Assembly (NCBI GenBank): GCA_005881885.1
Contig: VBDX01000115.1
Location: forward strand, 1-32,340
DNA: 32,340 nt
Direction: 5' to 3'
From: Chloroflexota bacterium
Lineage (GTDB): Bacteria > Chloroflexota > Limnocylindria > P2-11E
This document shows, piece after piece, positions 15,318 through 24,086 of this stretch (its first letter is position 1; each line of letters starts with the position of its first letter). A program made the translations under genes and the position numbers. A model generated the notes under the pieces. That model worked only from the letters and a program-made list of their open reading frames with translations, had not been told where the DNA came from and searched no databases.

Positions 15318-16471
15318 GCTCGCAGGAGCGCGAGCGGATAGATCGTGCCGCGCCACCGCACGCCGCGCGTCTCGGCGAGGAAGACCGAGCGGGCTATCGC
15401 GTAGGCAAAGCACAGCGCCGAGAACGGCAGAAGCGCGACGAGCACGATCGCGCTCGGGGTCAGCGGGCCCATCGATTGGCGGTACGTTTCCGCCAGGCCG
15501 ACCTCGAGGCAGGCGATCACCGCAATGAGCAGGATCCGATCGATGCCGCCCACCGCGAAGACGCCGACGTATGGCCAGACCATCGTCGCCGCGATGAAGA
15601 GGAGGACCGCGAGCGAATCGAGGAAGCGATATTCCAGGCTCGAGTACATGCTCTTTTCGAGGCCGGCGAGCGCGGCGCTGAGCGAGGGATACCACTCCAC
15701 GGCGAGCATCTCCTTCCCGTTCGCCACGCGCTGCTTGAAGCCGAAGCCGCGGATCCGCCGCCCGAGGCGGATGTCGTCGTCCGGGCGCAGCGAGAGCGCA
15801 CGCATGGTCCCGATGCGCTCGTAAGCATCACGCCGCACGAGGTTGAACGCGCCGATACCCACGCCGCGCGTGCTCTTGGGATCGTTCGCGAGGTACGCGC
15901 CCCAGAGGGTGATGAAGGCGTAGCCGAAGAACGCGACGAACGCGCGAAGGTAAACGCCATGCGCGATGAGCCGTGGCGCGAGCGTCAGATGGTCGAGGCC
16001 CTGATCCACCGCGTACGCCAGGGCGCGACGGAGCGCGCCCGGCGCGAAGACCACGTCCGCGTCGGTGAAGAGCAGCCACTGGCCACTCGCGCGCTGGGCT
16101 CCGCGCCAGAGCGCATGGTTCTTCCCCAGCCATCCCGCAGGCAGATCGTCGACGCGGAGCACGGTAAGGCGCGGCTCGCGCGCGGCGACCTCGCGCAGCA
16201 CATCGCTGGTGCCATCGGCGGAGCGATCGTCCACGGCGATCACCTCGAGATCCGGATAGTCCTGGGCGAGCAATGATCCGAGCGCGCGGCCGATGGATGC
16301 GGCTTCGTCGCGCGCCGGCACGACGATCGAGAGGCTCGGCAGCATGATGCCCTCGCGAGCCGAAGGCGGTTGCGGGATCGCTCTCCGATGACGCACGAGC
16401 AACACGAATGGGACGACGACCGCGACGAACACCAGCGCGTCGAAGAGAGTGACCGCGAGTGGGGCCGTCAT
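15275..16471 (-). CDS. Family 2 glycosyltransferase, membrane-associated (HpnB/CrtQ-like)
   Basis: The 398-residue protein starts at ATG 16471. It has an N-terminal membrane helix (~6-26), then a GT-A fold with LSIVVPARDEAASIGRALGS, AVDDRSADGTSD and the DxD-type motif LFTDADVVF. A GVGIGAFNLVRRDAYERIG segment and a DDIRLGRRIRGFGF motif form the acceptor side. Three to four further membrane helices lie at ~285-390. This arrangement matches hopanoid/carotenoid-associated GT2 proteins (HpnB, CrtQ), but no hopanoid or carotenoid genes are nearby, so the acceptor is unresolved. A TAGCGT hexamer 6 nt upstream of the start suggests a leaderless transcript. Confidence 0.88.
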   Translation of the reverse strand: MTAPLAVTLFDALVFVAVVVPFVLLVRHRRAIPQPPSAREGIMLPSLSIVVPARDEAASIGRALGSLLAQDYPDLEVIAVDDRSADGTSDVLREVAAREPRLTVLRVDDLPAGWLGKNHALWRGAQRASGQWLLFTDADVVFAPGALRRALAYAVDQGLDHLTLAPRLIAHGVYLRAFVAFFGYAFITLWGAYLANDPKSTRGVGIGAFNLVRRDAYERIGTMRALSLRPDDDIRLGRRIRGFGFKQRVANGKEMLAVEWYPSLSAALAGLEKSMYSSLEYRFLDSLAVLLFIAATMVWPYVGVFAVGGIDRILLIAVIACLEVGLAETYRQSMGPLTPSAIVLVALLPFSALCFAYAIARSVFLAETRGVRWRGTIYPLALLRAQSGLEGMAAKRSR

Positions 16472-16477
16472 GACGTC

Positions 16478-16483
16478 ACGCTA
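16478..16483 (-). promoter_or_regulatory. TAGCGT -10-like hexamer before the GT2 gene
   Basis: On the minus strand TAGCGT is followed by GACGTC (6 nt) and ATG 16471. There is no room for a Shine-Dalgarno, so the transcript is probably leaderless. Confidence 0.4.
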
Positions 16484-16601
16484 CTCACGCTGAGGTAGTA
16501 GCGCGAATGGGGGAGTTCGCGCGGATTTTCCCCCGTTTGCCTCCCCCACGCGGACACGGTCCGGTACGTTCTCGCGGCTTCCGCGGGACCCGCGCCGCAC
16601 C

Positions 16602-16607
16602 TAGCCT
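16602..16607 (+). promoter_or_regulatory. TAGCCT -10-like hexamer before the GGDEF gene
   Basis: TAGCCT is followed by 7 nt and GTG 16615. It supports GTG 16615 as the start over the upstream ATG 16507. Confidence 0.4.
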
Positions 16608-16614
16608 TTTTGTC

Positions 16615-18639
16615 GTGATCCCCGTTAGGGTCCGTGCCGTCTTCGCGCGCCGGTCGTCGCGCTCGTATCTCGCCGCAGTGTTCGGCGCGGTTCTCTTGTA
16701 CGTGGCCGAGCAATTCATGCCCAATGCCTCTGCGCGCGGCGCCCTCGCGGACCTGGCGTGGACCGGTGCCGCGCTCGGCGCGGTCATTGGCACCGCACGC
16801 GCGGTCCGCTGGGCGAAGCGCGACGACCGCCTGGCCTGGCTCTGCTTCCTCGGCGGGTCGATCGCGTGGCTTGGGAGTCAGCTCGCGCGAGACGCGTTCG
16901 AGGTCGCTCGCGCGACGTTCCTCTCGCACCCTTGGGTGGACGTGGGCTTCCTCGCGGCAGCGCCGCTTTGGACCATCGGTCTGGTCCTGCTGCTCCGCCG
17001 GCACGGCCAGCGACTCGCGCTCTACGCGCTCGTGCTCGACATCGGAGCGGTGGTGTTGACACTCGGTGCGGGCGTGCTCGTGTACCTCTCGAGTCTCGTC
17101 CTGGACGTCGCCCACGAGGATCCGGTCTTCGCCGCGGTCGCGGTCCTCTTTCCGCTTCTGTACGTGGCGGCAACGGGCGCGGCGCTCTCGGTCGTATGGG
17201 GCATGCCCGCGAACGAACCGCGCGCCGCGGTAACGTCGCTCTTCCTGGGGCTCGGCTTGAACGCCCTCGCCTTCAGTCTGTATCTGCCGGCGTACCTCTC
17301 ATCGACCTTTGTCGCAGGTACCCCGCTCGATCCGCTTTGGATCCTCGGAATGGCCGCCATCGGCATCGCCGGGGCGCAGTGGGTCGAGGAGCGGGAGGCG
17401 GGCGCGGCGTCGGCGATGTCATCTTCGGCCATCCACTTCTCGCGAATGCTGCTTCCTGGCTTGGTCGCCGCGGCGAGCGCGTTCCTGCTGGTCTATACGG
17501 ACATCCGCGCGATGCCCCGTCCGATCGCGGATCTTATCGACGGCGCGATCGCGGTCGCCGTCCTCGTGCTGGCGACACGCGCGGGCCTCGCGCTCTACGC
17601 CAACTGGCGCCTCGGGGAGCTCGAGCGCCGCCGTGCCGAGCAGATGGCGGCGCTCTACGACGTCGGACTCGCGACCGCCGGAGAGCTCTCGCTCGATGAC
17701 CTCGCCGCGCTGATCGCGCGCGAAGCGACCGCGCTCACGCGCACCGACGGCGCGATGGTCTCGCTCGCCGAGCGCGGCCGCGGCCTCGTCGTCCGCGGGC
17801 AGCACAACGCCCCCGCGCTGGGCCTGCGCGCCTCGATCGGCGAGGCCCTTCGCGGGATCGCACTCGAGGGAATCCGGACACGCGATCTGGTCGTCGCGGC
17901 CGATTACCGCAAGCACCCCGACAGCAACCCGCTTCTGCACGACCTCCTCGCCTCGGCGATCGCCGCGCCCTTCGTCGCGCGCGGCGAGATCGTGGGAACG
18001 CTGACCGCCTACTCTCGGCACCGCCGGGTGTTCTCTGAGGAGACGTGCCGGCTCCTGCGCCTCTACGCGGCGCAGGCCGCGATCGCCATCGCGAACGCCG
18101 CCCTCGTGACCGAGACGCGCCGGCTCGCCCGCGACGACGACCTCACGGGTGTCCTGAACCGGCGCAGCCTGATGGAGCGTCTCGGCGCGGAGGTGGCGGA
18201 GGCTGCGAGGCATGGGGACATCTTCGGAGTCGTGCTGTGCGACGTGGACGGGCTCAAGGCCGTGAACGACTCCGCGGGCCATCTGATCGGGAACGACGTG
18301 CTGAAGGCCGTGGCACAGGCGATGCGCGAGTCGGCGCGCGCGGAGGACGTCATCGCCCGCTTCGGCGGCGACGAGTTCGTGATTCTCCTTCCGCGCACCG
18401 CCCCTCTTCCCGCACAGGCGCTCGTCGGCCGCGTCGCGGCCCGTCTCCGCGAGGAGCACTACACGTGGGCCGGGCGCGAGAATCCTCTGCCCCGCGTCTC
18501 ATTCGGCATCGCCTGGTTCCCCGAGGACGGCCGCGACGCCGATGCGCTGCTCGGAGCCGCGGACGCACGCATGTACGAAGACAAGGTGCGCGCGCGAGCG
18601 CTGCGTCAGAGCGACGCAGCGGAGGCCGCGACCGTTTGA
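16615..18639 (+). CDS. Membrane GAF-GGDEF diguanylate cyclase
   Basis: With GTG 16615 the protein has 674 residues. An in-frame ATG at 16507 would add 36 residues rich in Arg and Pro that do not look like a membrane lead-in. Residues ~15-340 contain about eight to nine membrane helices. A GAF domain (~345-500) follows, then a GGDEF domain (~510-670) with DDDLTGVLNRRSL, CDVDGLKAVND and an intact FGGDEFVILLP near residue 583. RAED lies exactly five residues before GGDEF, which is the RxxD inhibitory site. The enzyme should make c-di-GMP from two GTP and be product-inhibited. The membrane part is a likely sensor of unknown signal. No partner is fused. Confidence 0.92.
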   Translation: MIPVRVRAVFARRSSRSYLAAVFGAVLLYVAEQFMPNASARGALADLAWTGAALGAVIGTARAVRWAKRDDRLAWLCFLGGSIAWLGSQLARDAFEVARATFLSHPWVDVGFLAAAPLWTIGLVLLLRRHGQRLALYALVLDIGAVVLTLGAGVLVYLSSLVLDVAHEDPVFAAVAVLFPLLYVAATGAALSVVWGMPANEPRAAVTSLFLGLGLNALAFSLYLPAYLSSTFVAGTPLDPLWILGMAAIGIAGAQWVEEREAGAASAMSSSAIHFSRMLLPGLVAAASAFLLVYTDIRAMPRPIADLIDGAIAVAVLVLATRAGLALYANWRLGELERRRAEQMAALYDVGLATAGELSLDDLAALIAREATALTRTDGAMVSLAERGRGLVVRGQHNAPALGLRASIGEALRGIALEGIRTRDLVVAADYRKHPDSNPLLHDLLASAIAAPFVARGEIVGTLTAYSRHRRVFSEETCRLLRLYAAQAAIAIANAALVTETRRLARDDDLTGVLNRRSLMERLGAEVAEAARHGDIFGVVLCDVDGLKAVNDSAGHLIGNDVLKAVAQAMRESARAEDVIARFGGDEFVILLPRTAPLPAQALVGRVAARLREEHYTWAGRENPLPRVSFGIAWFPEDGRDADALLGAADARMYEDKVRARALRQSDAAEAATV

Positions 18640-18652
18640 GGGGCTTCGCCCC
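18640..18652 (+). terminator. GGGGC-TTC-GCCCC hairpin after the GGDEF gene
   Basis: A 5-bp G/C stem with TTC loop immediately follows the stop. No T run is present. It is similar to the hairpin at 2956-2968. The remaining gap to 18747 contains a TAGGCT hexamer (18676-18681), a plausible -10 for the lysW operon, with about 65 nt of leader. Confidence 0.35.
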
Positions 18653-18747
18653 CGAGAATCTGGGTCGCTGAGCGGCTAGGCTTCTAGAGAGACGAGCCGC
18701 CATCCGGACTCACGCGAGCGAAGCGAGTGACCGAAGAGGGGAAAGCC

Positions 18748-18912
18748 GTGCCGAAGTGCCCCGAGTGCGATGCCGACGTCACCGTCGGATCCGATGCCGT
18801 GAAGGGCGAGATCGTCTCTTGCCCCGACTGCGGCGCGGAGCTTGAGGTGAAGGAGACCGCGCCGGCGGCGCTCGCGCTGGCTCCCGAGGCGGAAGAGGAC
18901 TGGGGTGAATAG
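18748..18912 (+). CDS. lysW: LysW amino-group carrier protein
   Basis: The 54-residue acidic protein has the same length as Thermus LysW. It carries two zinc-binding CxxC pairs (KCPECD and SCPDCG) and ends EEDWGE, the signature C-terminus whose final Glu gamma-carboxyl is ligated to the amino group of alpha-aminoadipate (or glutamate). It serves as a carrier that protects the amino group and is held by the downstream enzymes. The start is GTG 18748, preceded by GAGGGG. An in-frame GTG at 18727 would add seven residues and is less likely. It opens the lys cluster and overlaps lysX by 8 nt. Confidence 0.95.
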   Translation: MPKCPECDADVTVGSDAVKGEIVSCPDCGAELEVKETAPAALALAPEAEEDWGE

Positions 18913-19777
18913 CGGTTCGGGGGGCTACCCACGCGTTGGTGTCCTGCTCTCGCGCGTACGCGTAGAGGAGAAGCTTCTCCTCGCCGAGCTCGAATCGCGC
19001 CGCGTCGAGACCAAGATCATCGACGACCGGGAGCTGGTCCTCCCGGTCGAGCGCAAGCCGGACCTCGGCGTAGACGTGATCCTCGAGCGCTGCATCCAGC
19101 ACGGCACCGCGCTCTATGCGCTCGCGGTCCTCGACACCTGGGGCGTGCCAACGGTGAACCGGTACGAGGTCGCGGAGATCTGCGGAAACAAGCTGCTCAC
19201 GACCATGCGCCTCATCCGCGACTCGGTGCCGAGCCCGCGCACGCGCGTCGCGTTCACGCCCGAGTCCGCGCTCACGGCGATAGAGGAGCTCGGCTATCCG
19301 GTCGTCTTGAAGCCGCTCATCGGCTCCTGGGGCCGGCTCATCTCGAAGGTGAACGATCGCGAGGCGGCCGAGGCCATCGTCGAGCACAAGGACGTCCTCG
19401 GCAGCTACCTCCACTCCATCTATTACGTCCAGGAATACGTGCCGAAGCCCGGCCGCGATATCCGGGCGTTCGTCGTCGGCGACGAGGCGATCTGCGCGAT
19501 CTACCGGTACTCGGACCACTGGATCACGAACACCGCTCGCGGCGGCCGCGCCGAGAACTGCCCCGTCACGCCACAGCTCGGCGAGCTGTGCGTTCGCGCC
19601 GCCCGCGCCGTGGGCGGCGGCGTGGTCGCGATCGACGTGCTCGAAGGGCCTGAGGGGCTCCTCGTCAACGAGGTGAACTACACGATGGAGTTTCGGAATT
19701 CGATCGACACCACCGGCGTGAACATCCCCGCGAAGATCGTCGATTACGTCCTCGAGGTGGCCAGGGCCGCCAGGTGA
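18905..19777 (+). CDS. lysX: LysX: LysW ligase (alpha-aminoadipate/glutamate), ATP-grasp
   Basis: This 290-residue ATP-grasp enzyme (GTG start) joins the alpha-amino group of alpha-aminoadipate, or glutamate in ArgX-type enzymes, to the C-terminal Glu of LysW using ATP. Visible features are [16 protein letters not shown] at the N-terminus, the ATP-binding run [33 protein letters not shown], and the metal/active-site stretch [13 protein letters not shown] near the C-terminus. TMEFRNS resembles bacterial LysX. Whether the substrate is aminoadipate or glutamate cannot be settled by eye. GTG overlaps the lysW stop, and its own stop shares GTGA with lysY. Confidence 0.93.
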   Translation: MNSGSGGYPRVGVLLSRVRVEEKLLLAELESRRVETKIIDDRELVLPVERKPDLGVDVILERCIQHGTALYALAVLDTWGVPTVNRYEVAEICGNKLLTTMRLIRDSVPSPRTRVAFTPESALTAIEELGYPVVLKPLIGSWGRLISKVNDREAAEAIVEHKDVLGSYLHSIYYVQEYVPKPGRDIRAFVVGDEAICAIYRYSDHWITNTARGGRAENCPVTPQLGELCVRAARAVGGGVVAIDVLEGPEGLLVNEVNYTMEFRNSIDTTGVNIPAKIVDYVLEVARAAR

Positions 19778-20808
19778 AAGCCGGCGTGATCGGAGCCGCG
19801 GGCTACGCCGGTGGCGAGCTACTGCGTTTGCTGCTCGGGCATCCGGAGGTGCGGGACGTCGCTGCCGGAAGCGAGTCCCTGGCGGGCAAGCCGCTCAGCT
19901 CGGCTCATCCGAATCTCCGTAAGCGCACAAGTCTCTCGTTCGTCCACTACGAGGACGTGGGAGAGTGCGACGTGCTGTTTCTCGCGCTCCCGAACGGAGC
20001 GCACCGCGCGCATGAGTTCGAAGATCGCGCGGCGGTGTTGATCGATCTCTCGAGCGACCACCGCCTTCGCGATCCGGCGGACTACGACCGCTGGTACGGC
20101 TCGCCTCACCCGCGGCCCGACCGGCTGGACCGATTCGTCTACGGCATCCCGGAGCTTCACCGCCACAAGCTCAGGGCCGCGAAACGGATCACCGGCGCTG
20201 GTTGCAACGCGACGGCCTCGATCCTCGCGCTGCTCCCGCTTTTCCAGGCCGATGTCGTGGACCGCGCGCGGCCTGTCGTGATCGAGTGCAAAGTCGGCTC
20301 CAGCGAGGGTGGCCGAGAGCCGACCGAGGACAGCCACCATCCCGAGCGATCGGGCGTCGTGCGCTCCTTCCGGCCCGTTGGCCACCGGCACACGGCGGAG
20401 ATCGAACAGGAGCTGCGGCTTGCCGGGGACGCTCCGCGCGTTGACCTCTCTGTGACCTCCGTTGAGCTCGTTCGCGGAGTCCTCGCGACGGCCCACGTGT
20501 ACACGCGAACCGCGCTCGACGAGAAGGCGCTCTGGAAGATCTATCGGGAGTCCTACGCGCCCGAGCCCTTTGTGCGGATCGTGAAGGACCGCGCCGGGAT
20601 CTACCGTTATCCCGAGCCGAAGCTCCTCGCCGGCACGAACTTCGCCGACGTGGGCTTCGCGGTAGACCCACGCGGCAACCGCGTCGTGGCGCTCTGCGCG
20701 ATCGATAACCTCGTGAAGGGCGCGGCCGGGAATGGCGTGCAGGCGATGAACGTCGCGCTTGGCTTCCCCGAAACCGCTGGGCTGGAATTCGTCGGGCTGC
20801 ATCCGTGA
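19774..20808 (+). CDS. lysY: LysY: LysW-aminoadipate semialdehyde dehydrogenase (ArgC family)
   Basis: The 344-residue ArgC-type enzyme reduces the LysZ-made acyl phosphate on LysW to the semialdehyde with NADPH. Its N-terminal Rossmann motif is [20 protein letters not shown]. The catalytic Cys is in [10 protein letters not shown] (near residue 148). A conserved His/Glu stretch follows, and [12 protein letters not shown] and a [16 protein letters not shown] end motif match the family. The start overlaps the lysX stop by 4 nt (GTGA), indicating translational coupling. The segment [16 protein letters not shown] resembles LysW-pathway members, where canonical ArgC has a similar Ser-rich loop. 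Confidence 0.92.
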   Translation: MKAGVIGAAGYAGGELLRLLLGHPEVRDVAAGSESLAGKPLSSAHPNLRKRTSLSFVHYEDVGECDVLFLALPNGAHRAHEFEDRAAVLIDLSSDHRLRDPADYDRWYGSPHPRPDRLDRFVYGIPELHRHKLRAAKRITGAGCNATASILALLPLFQADVVDRARPVVIECKVGSSEGGREPTEDSHHPERSGVVRSFRPVGHRHTAEIEQELRLAGDAPRVDLSVTSVELVRGVLATAHVYTRTALDEKALWKIYRESYAPEPFVRIVKDRAGIYRYPEPKLLAGTNFADVGFAVDPRGNRVVALCAIDNLVKGAAGNGVQAMNVALGFPETAGLEFVGLHP

Positions 20809-20990
20809 AAGCCGTCGGACGCATCGGCTGGATCCAGATCGACTGCCCCGATCCCGAGCGCCTCGCGGCGTTCTGGTCAGAGCTGCTCGGCGTGGAGATT
20901 GACGGCCGGCTGGGGTCGCCGCCTCAGTTCGTGAACCTGGCACGACGGATAGCGGATCGCGACACGAGACATGGCCGTTCTCTAGGCTGA
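20805..20990 (+). pseudogene. Truncated VOC (glyoxalase-like) remnant between lysY and lysZ
   Basis: A 61-codon frame starts at GTG 20805, overlapping the lysY stop by 4 nt. The first ~45 residues read like the beginning of a VOC domain: IGWIQIDCPDPERLAAFWSE, then LLGVEIDGRLGSPPQFVNLA. A complete VOC protein is roughly 110-130 residues, but this one breaks into an unrelated tail (RRIADRDTRHGRSLG) and stops. It lacks most of the metal-binding half. It is therefore probably a decayed insertion in the operon, although a short expressed peptide cannot be excluded. Confidence 0.65.
20983..20988 (+). promoter_or_regulatory. TAGGCT -10-like hexamer before lysZ
   Basis: TAGGCT is followed by exactly 8 nt and ATG 20997, as at 2979-2993. 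It suggests lysZ-lysJ-lysK can be transcribed separately, as a leaderless mRNA, from within the VOC remnant. Confidence 0.45.
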
Positions 20991-20996
20991 GCGCGC

Positions 20997-21776
20997 ATGC
21001 CGCTCCGGGCAGTCATCAAAGCCGGTGGAAGCAAGGGGGTCGACCGCGACGCGGTCGCGAACCTCGTCGCGGACGTCGCGCGCTCGGATGAGATCGTTCT
21101 CGTGCACGGTGCGTCCGGCGAGACCGATCGGCTCGCGGAAGCCCTCGATCATCCGCAAGAGAAGATCGTCTCGCCCTCGGGGCACGAGAGCCGGCGCACC
21201 GATCGACGGACGCTCGAGATCTTCGCGATGGCGGCGCTCGGGGTCGAGAACTTCCTTTACGTCGAGAAGCTGCAGCAGCGCGGCATCGACGCCGTCGGGC
21301 TGTCCGGTCTTTCCGGGCGGCTCCTCGTCGCGAGGAAGAAGGACGTGCGTTCCGTGCGCGGCTCGAAGACGGTGCTGCTGCGAGACGACTACACCGGCAA
21401 GGTCGAGGCGGTGAACCTTCCGCTCCTGACGCAGTTCATCGGTCCCGGCCGCGTGCCGGTCGTGGCGCCCCTCGCGCTCTCGACCGAGAACGAGGCGTTG
21501 AACGTCGATGGCGACCGTGTCGCCGCGGCGATCGCCGTGGCGATCGATGCCGACGCGCTCATCATCCTGACCAGCGTTCCCGGTCTGCTGCGCGACATCG
21601 CGGATCCGAGGACACTCATCCCCGAGACGACCCTCGCCGAGGCGGAGTCGCTCGCAGAGGGCCGGATGAAAGTGAAGATCCTCGCCGCGCGCGAGGCGCT
21701 CGAGGGTGGTGTCGACGAGGTCGTCATCCGCTCGGCCTCCGCGGATCTGAATCTGCGCACCGTGATCCGCTCATGA
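20997..21776 (+). CDS. lysZ: LysZ: LysW-aminoadipate/glutamate kinase (ArgB family)
   Basis: The 259-residue amino acid kinase phosphorylates the side-chain carboxyl of the LysW-bound substrate with ATP. The glycine-rich start (VIKAGGSKG), LVHGASGETDRLAEAL, a Gly-rich middle (GLSGLSGRLLVARK) and LNVDGDRVAAAIAVAIDADA with ILTSVPGLL fit the ArgB/LysZ fold. Length is normal. It uses ATG 20997 and ends with an ATGA overlap into lysJ. A VOC remnant and 188 nt separate it from lysY, which is unusual for this tightly packed cluster. Confidence 0.93.
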   Translation: MPLRAVIKAGGSKGVDRDAVANLVADVARSDEIVLVHGASGETDRLAEALDHPQEKIVSPSGHESRRTDRRTLEIFAMAALGVENFLYVEKLQQRGIDAVGLSGLSGRLLVARKKDVRSVRGSKTVLLRDDYTGKVEAVNLPLLTQFIGPGRVPVVAPLALSTENEALNVDGDRVAAAIAVAIDADALIILTSVPGLLRDIADPRTLIPETTLAEAESLAEGRMKVKILAAREALEGGVDEVVIRSASADLNLRTVIRS

Positions 21777-22978
21777 CCAAGATCTCTGGGGCCTCTGCCC
21801 CCCGGCCCCCGGAGCTCGCGACCGCGGATGTCATGGCCGCGGAGGACGCGCACACGTCGGGCCTCTATACGAAACGGCCCATCGTCCTCGTCCGCGGCGA
21901 GGGAGCGACCGTGTACGACAGCGAGGGACGCGCGTACATCGATTGCGTCGGCGGCCAGGGTTCGGCGAATCTCGGTCACGGCAACGAGACCGTGGCTAGC
22001 GCGATCGCGGAGCAGGCCCGGACCCTCGCGTCCTGCACCGAGCTCTTCTATAACGACCGTCGCGCGGAGCTCTACGACGTGCTGGCGCGGATCCTGCCGC
22101 CGTCACTCGATCGCATTTTCCTCTGCAACAGCGGGACCGAGGCGGTTGAGGGGGCGCTCAAGTTCGCGCGGGTCGCGACCAAACGCAGCGGTGTCGTCGC
22201 GACAATGCGTGGCTTCCATGGAAAGACTATGGGCGCTCTCTCGGCGACGTGGGGACCCGAGTATCGCGATCTCTTCGGCCCGCTCGTCCCGGGCTTCTCA
22301 CACGTTCCGTTCAACAAACCGGACGCGTTGGATCTCGCGATCACGCACGACACCGCCGCATTCATCGTCGAGCTCGTCCAGGGCGAGGGGGGTGTCCGGG
22401 CGGCGACGACCGAGTTCGTCGGCGAGGCGGCGCGCCTATGTGATGAGCGGGGAGCGCTCCTGATCGTCGACGAGGTGCAGACCGGCTTCGGCCGGACGGG
22501 GACGATGTTCGCGTTGGAGCAGTACGGGGTCACACCGGACATCCTGTGCTTGGCGAAGTCGATCGCGGGCGGCCTCCCGATGGGCGCGATCGCCTTCTCG
22601 CGAAAGGTCGGCGAGCTTCCGAAGCGGTCTCACTCCACGACCTTCGGGGGGAATCCTCTGGTGTGCGCGGCGGCGGTCGCGGCTATCGGCGAGATCGTGC
22701 GCCGCGACCTCTCGCGAAACGCGCGGGATCGCGGGCAACAGCTGCGGGACGGGTTACGCGCGATCCGGAGCGACCGTATCCGCGAAGTGCGCGGGCTGGG
22801 ACTCCTGGTCGGAGTCGAGCTCAAAGAGAATGCGACCAGCTCTCTGCGCGCGTTGCAGGACGGTGGCGTGCTCGCCCTTGGCGCCGGGCCCACGGTCGTG
22901 CGCTACCTGCCGCCCCTCGTCATCACCGCCGAGGAGACCGACCGTGTCCTCGCCGCTTCGGCGAAAGCGTTCGCGTGA
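21773..22978 (+). CDS. lysJ: LysJ: LysW-aminoadipate semialdehyde aminotransferase
   Basis: This 401-residue class III PLP enzyme transaminates the LysW-bound semialdehyde, typically with glutamate as donor, to LysW-lysine (or LysW-ornithine). Motifs include IDCVGGQGSANLGHGN, FLCNSGTEAVEGALKFAR, RGFHGKTMGALSAT, FIVELVQGEGGV, LLIVDEVQTGFGRTG and the Schiff-base Lys262 in CLAKSIAGGLPMGAIAF. It is related to, but clearly different from, the class III enzyme at 2993-4273. ATG overlaps the lysZ stop, and the GTG of lysK overlaps its own stop by 4 nt. Confidence 0.93.
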   Translation: MTKISGASAPRPPELATADVMAAEDAHTSGLYTKRPIVLVRGEGATVYDSEGRAYIDCVGGQGSANLGHGNETVASAIAEQARTLASCTELFYNDRRAELYDVLARILPPSLDRIFLCNSGTEAVEGALKFARVATKRSGVVATMRGFHGKTMGALSATWGPEYRDLFGPLVPGFSHVPFNKPDALDLAITHDTAAFIVELVQGEGGVRAATTEFVGEAARLCDERGALLIVDEVQTGFGRTGTMFALEQYGVTPDILCLAKSIAGGLPMGAIAFSRKVGELPKRSHSTTFGGNPLVCAAAVAAIGEIVRRDLSRNARDRGQQLRDGLRAIRSDRIREVRGLGLLVGVELKENATSSLRALQDGGVLALGAGPTVVRYLPPLVITAEETDRVLAASAKAFA

Positions 22979-24045
22979 GGCCGAGCACCGAGGATCTCGC
23001 TCTCCTCCGCGGTCTGGTGGAGATCCCGAGCGTCTCCCGTCGCGAGGGCGAGGCCGTCGAGTGGCTCGTCGGTCAGATGGCGGGTCGCGGCTTCCGTGCG
23101 AGCGTCGACGATGCCGGCAACGCGGTGGGCGAGATCGGAGGCGGACCGACGCATGTCGTACTTCTCGGACATATCGATACGGTGCCCGGCGAGATACCGG
23201 TGCGCATCGAGGGCGACGAGCTCGTCGGACGTGGCGCCGTCGACGCGAAGGGTCCGCTCGCCGCGTTCGTAGCCGCGGCGACACAGCAGGTACCGGATGT
23301 GCGGGTAACCGTCGTCGGCGCCGTCGAAGAGGAGTCGCCGACGAGCGCCGGGGCCCGACACCGCGCGACGGGTGCCGCGCCCGACTGGTGTGTCATCGGC
23401 GAGCCATCCGGCTGGGACTCCGTGACCGTCGGATACAAGGGGAGCCTTCAGCTCTGCGTCTCCCTTTCACGCGATCGGCGTCACGGCGCGGCACCCGGGC
23501 CGAGCATCTCTGAAGAGGCCCTCGCGATCTGGGATCGACTGAAAGCCGCGGCGATAGCTCGAACGACCAACGCCCGCGGATTCGCGCGGCTCGACTGCCG
23601 TCTGCTAGGGATCAGCGGCGGCGCGAGCGACGGCCTCCGCGAGAACGCCGAGCTGCAGGTCGGCTATCGCCTGCCCCTGGGTGTCGATGCGGCCGATCTC
23701 GAGCGTGAAGCGGTCGCGCTCACGCGCCTCGAGAGTGACACGCGTGTATCGACCGAGCGACTCTCGTTCGAGCCGCCGGTCCGCACACCGCGCACGAGCC
23801 GCCTGGCGCGCGCCTTCGCGCGGGCGATCGCCGGCGCGGGCGGTCAGACGAGCTTCAAAGAGAAGAGCGGGACGAGCGACCTGAACATCCTCTCCCCCGT
23901 TTGGGGGTGCCCGATGGTCGCGTACGGACCGGGCGACAGCCGGTACGACCACACCCCGATGGAGCGCCTGGTTCTTTCGGACTACGCGCGCGCCATCTCG
24001 GTGCTTCAGGGGGTGCTCAGCCGAGCGAGCGACCGCATAATCTGA
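22975..24045 (+). CDS. lysK: LysK: LysW-lysine/ornithine hydrolase (M20 family)
   Basis: The 356-residue metallohydrolase releases the amino acid from LysW. I chose GTG 22975 because it overlaps the lysJ stop as GTGA. A much longer frame upstream lies inside lysJ and is rejected. M20 metal-binding residues are in [35 protein letters not shown], and [11 protein letters not shown]. The C-terminal His is in [10 protein letters not shown]. The segment [12 protein letters not shown] is typical of LysK. It closes the cluster. The first half of the AAA pathway (homocitrate synthase, aconitase-type, isocitrate dehydrogenase-type) is not in this window. Confidence 0.92.
   Translation: MRPSTEDLALLRGLVEIPSVSRREGEAVEWLVGQMAGRGFRASVDDAGNAVGEIGGGPTHVVLLGHIDTVPGEIPVRIEGDELVGRGAVDAKGPLAAFVAAATQQVPDVRVTVVGAVEEESPTSAGARHRATGAAPDWCVIGEPSGWDSVTVGYKGSLQLCVSLSRDRRHGAAPGPSISEEALAIWDRLKAAAIARTTNARGFARLDCRLLGISGGASDGLRENAELQVGYRLPLGVDAADLEREAVALTRLESDTRVSTERLSFEPPVRTPRTSRLARAFARAIAGAGGQTSFKEKSGTSDLNILSPVWGCPMVAYGPGDSRYDHTPMERLVLSDYARAISVLQGVLSRASDRII
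24036..24041 (+). promoter_or_regulatory. CATAAT -10-like box at the end of lysK
   Basis: CATAAT, five of six matches to the consensus, lies in the 3' end of lysK, 46 nt before the cyclase start. The -35 region is weak. It is the best candidate promoter for the signalling operon. Confidence 0.35.
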
Positions 24046-24086
24046 CGCCGACCCTGCCCAGGTGCGGCAGAAGGAGGCGCGGTAGC

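Noticed and set aside
22546-22974. N-terminal extension of LysK into lysJ
   Set aside because: It would overlap lysJ by over 400 nt. The GTG that overlaps the lysJ stop gives the family's normal length.
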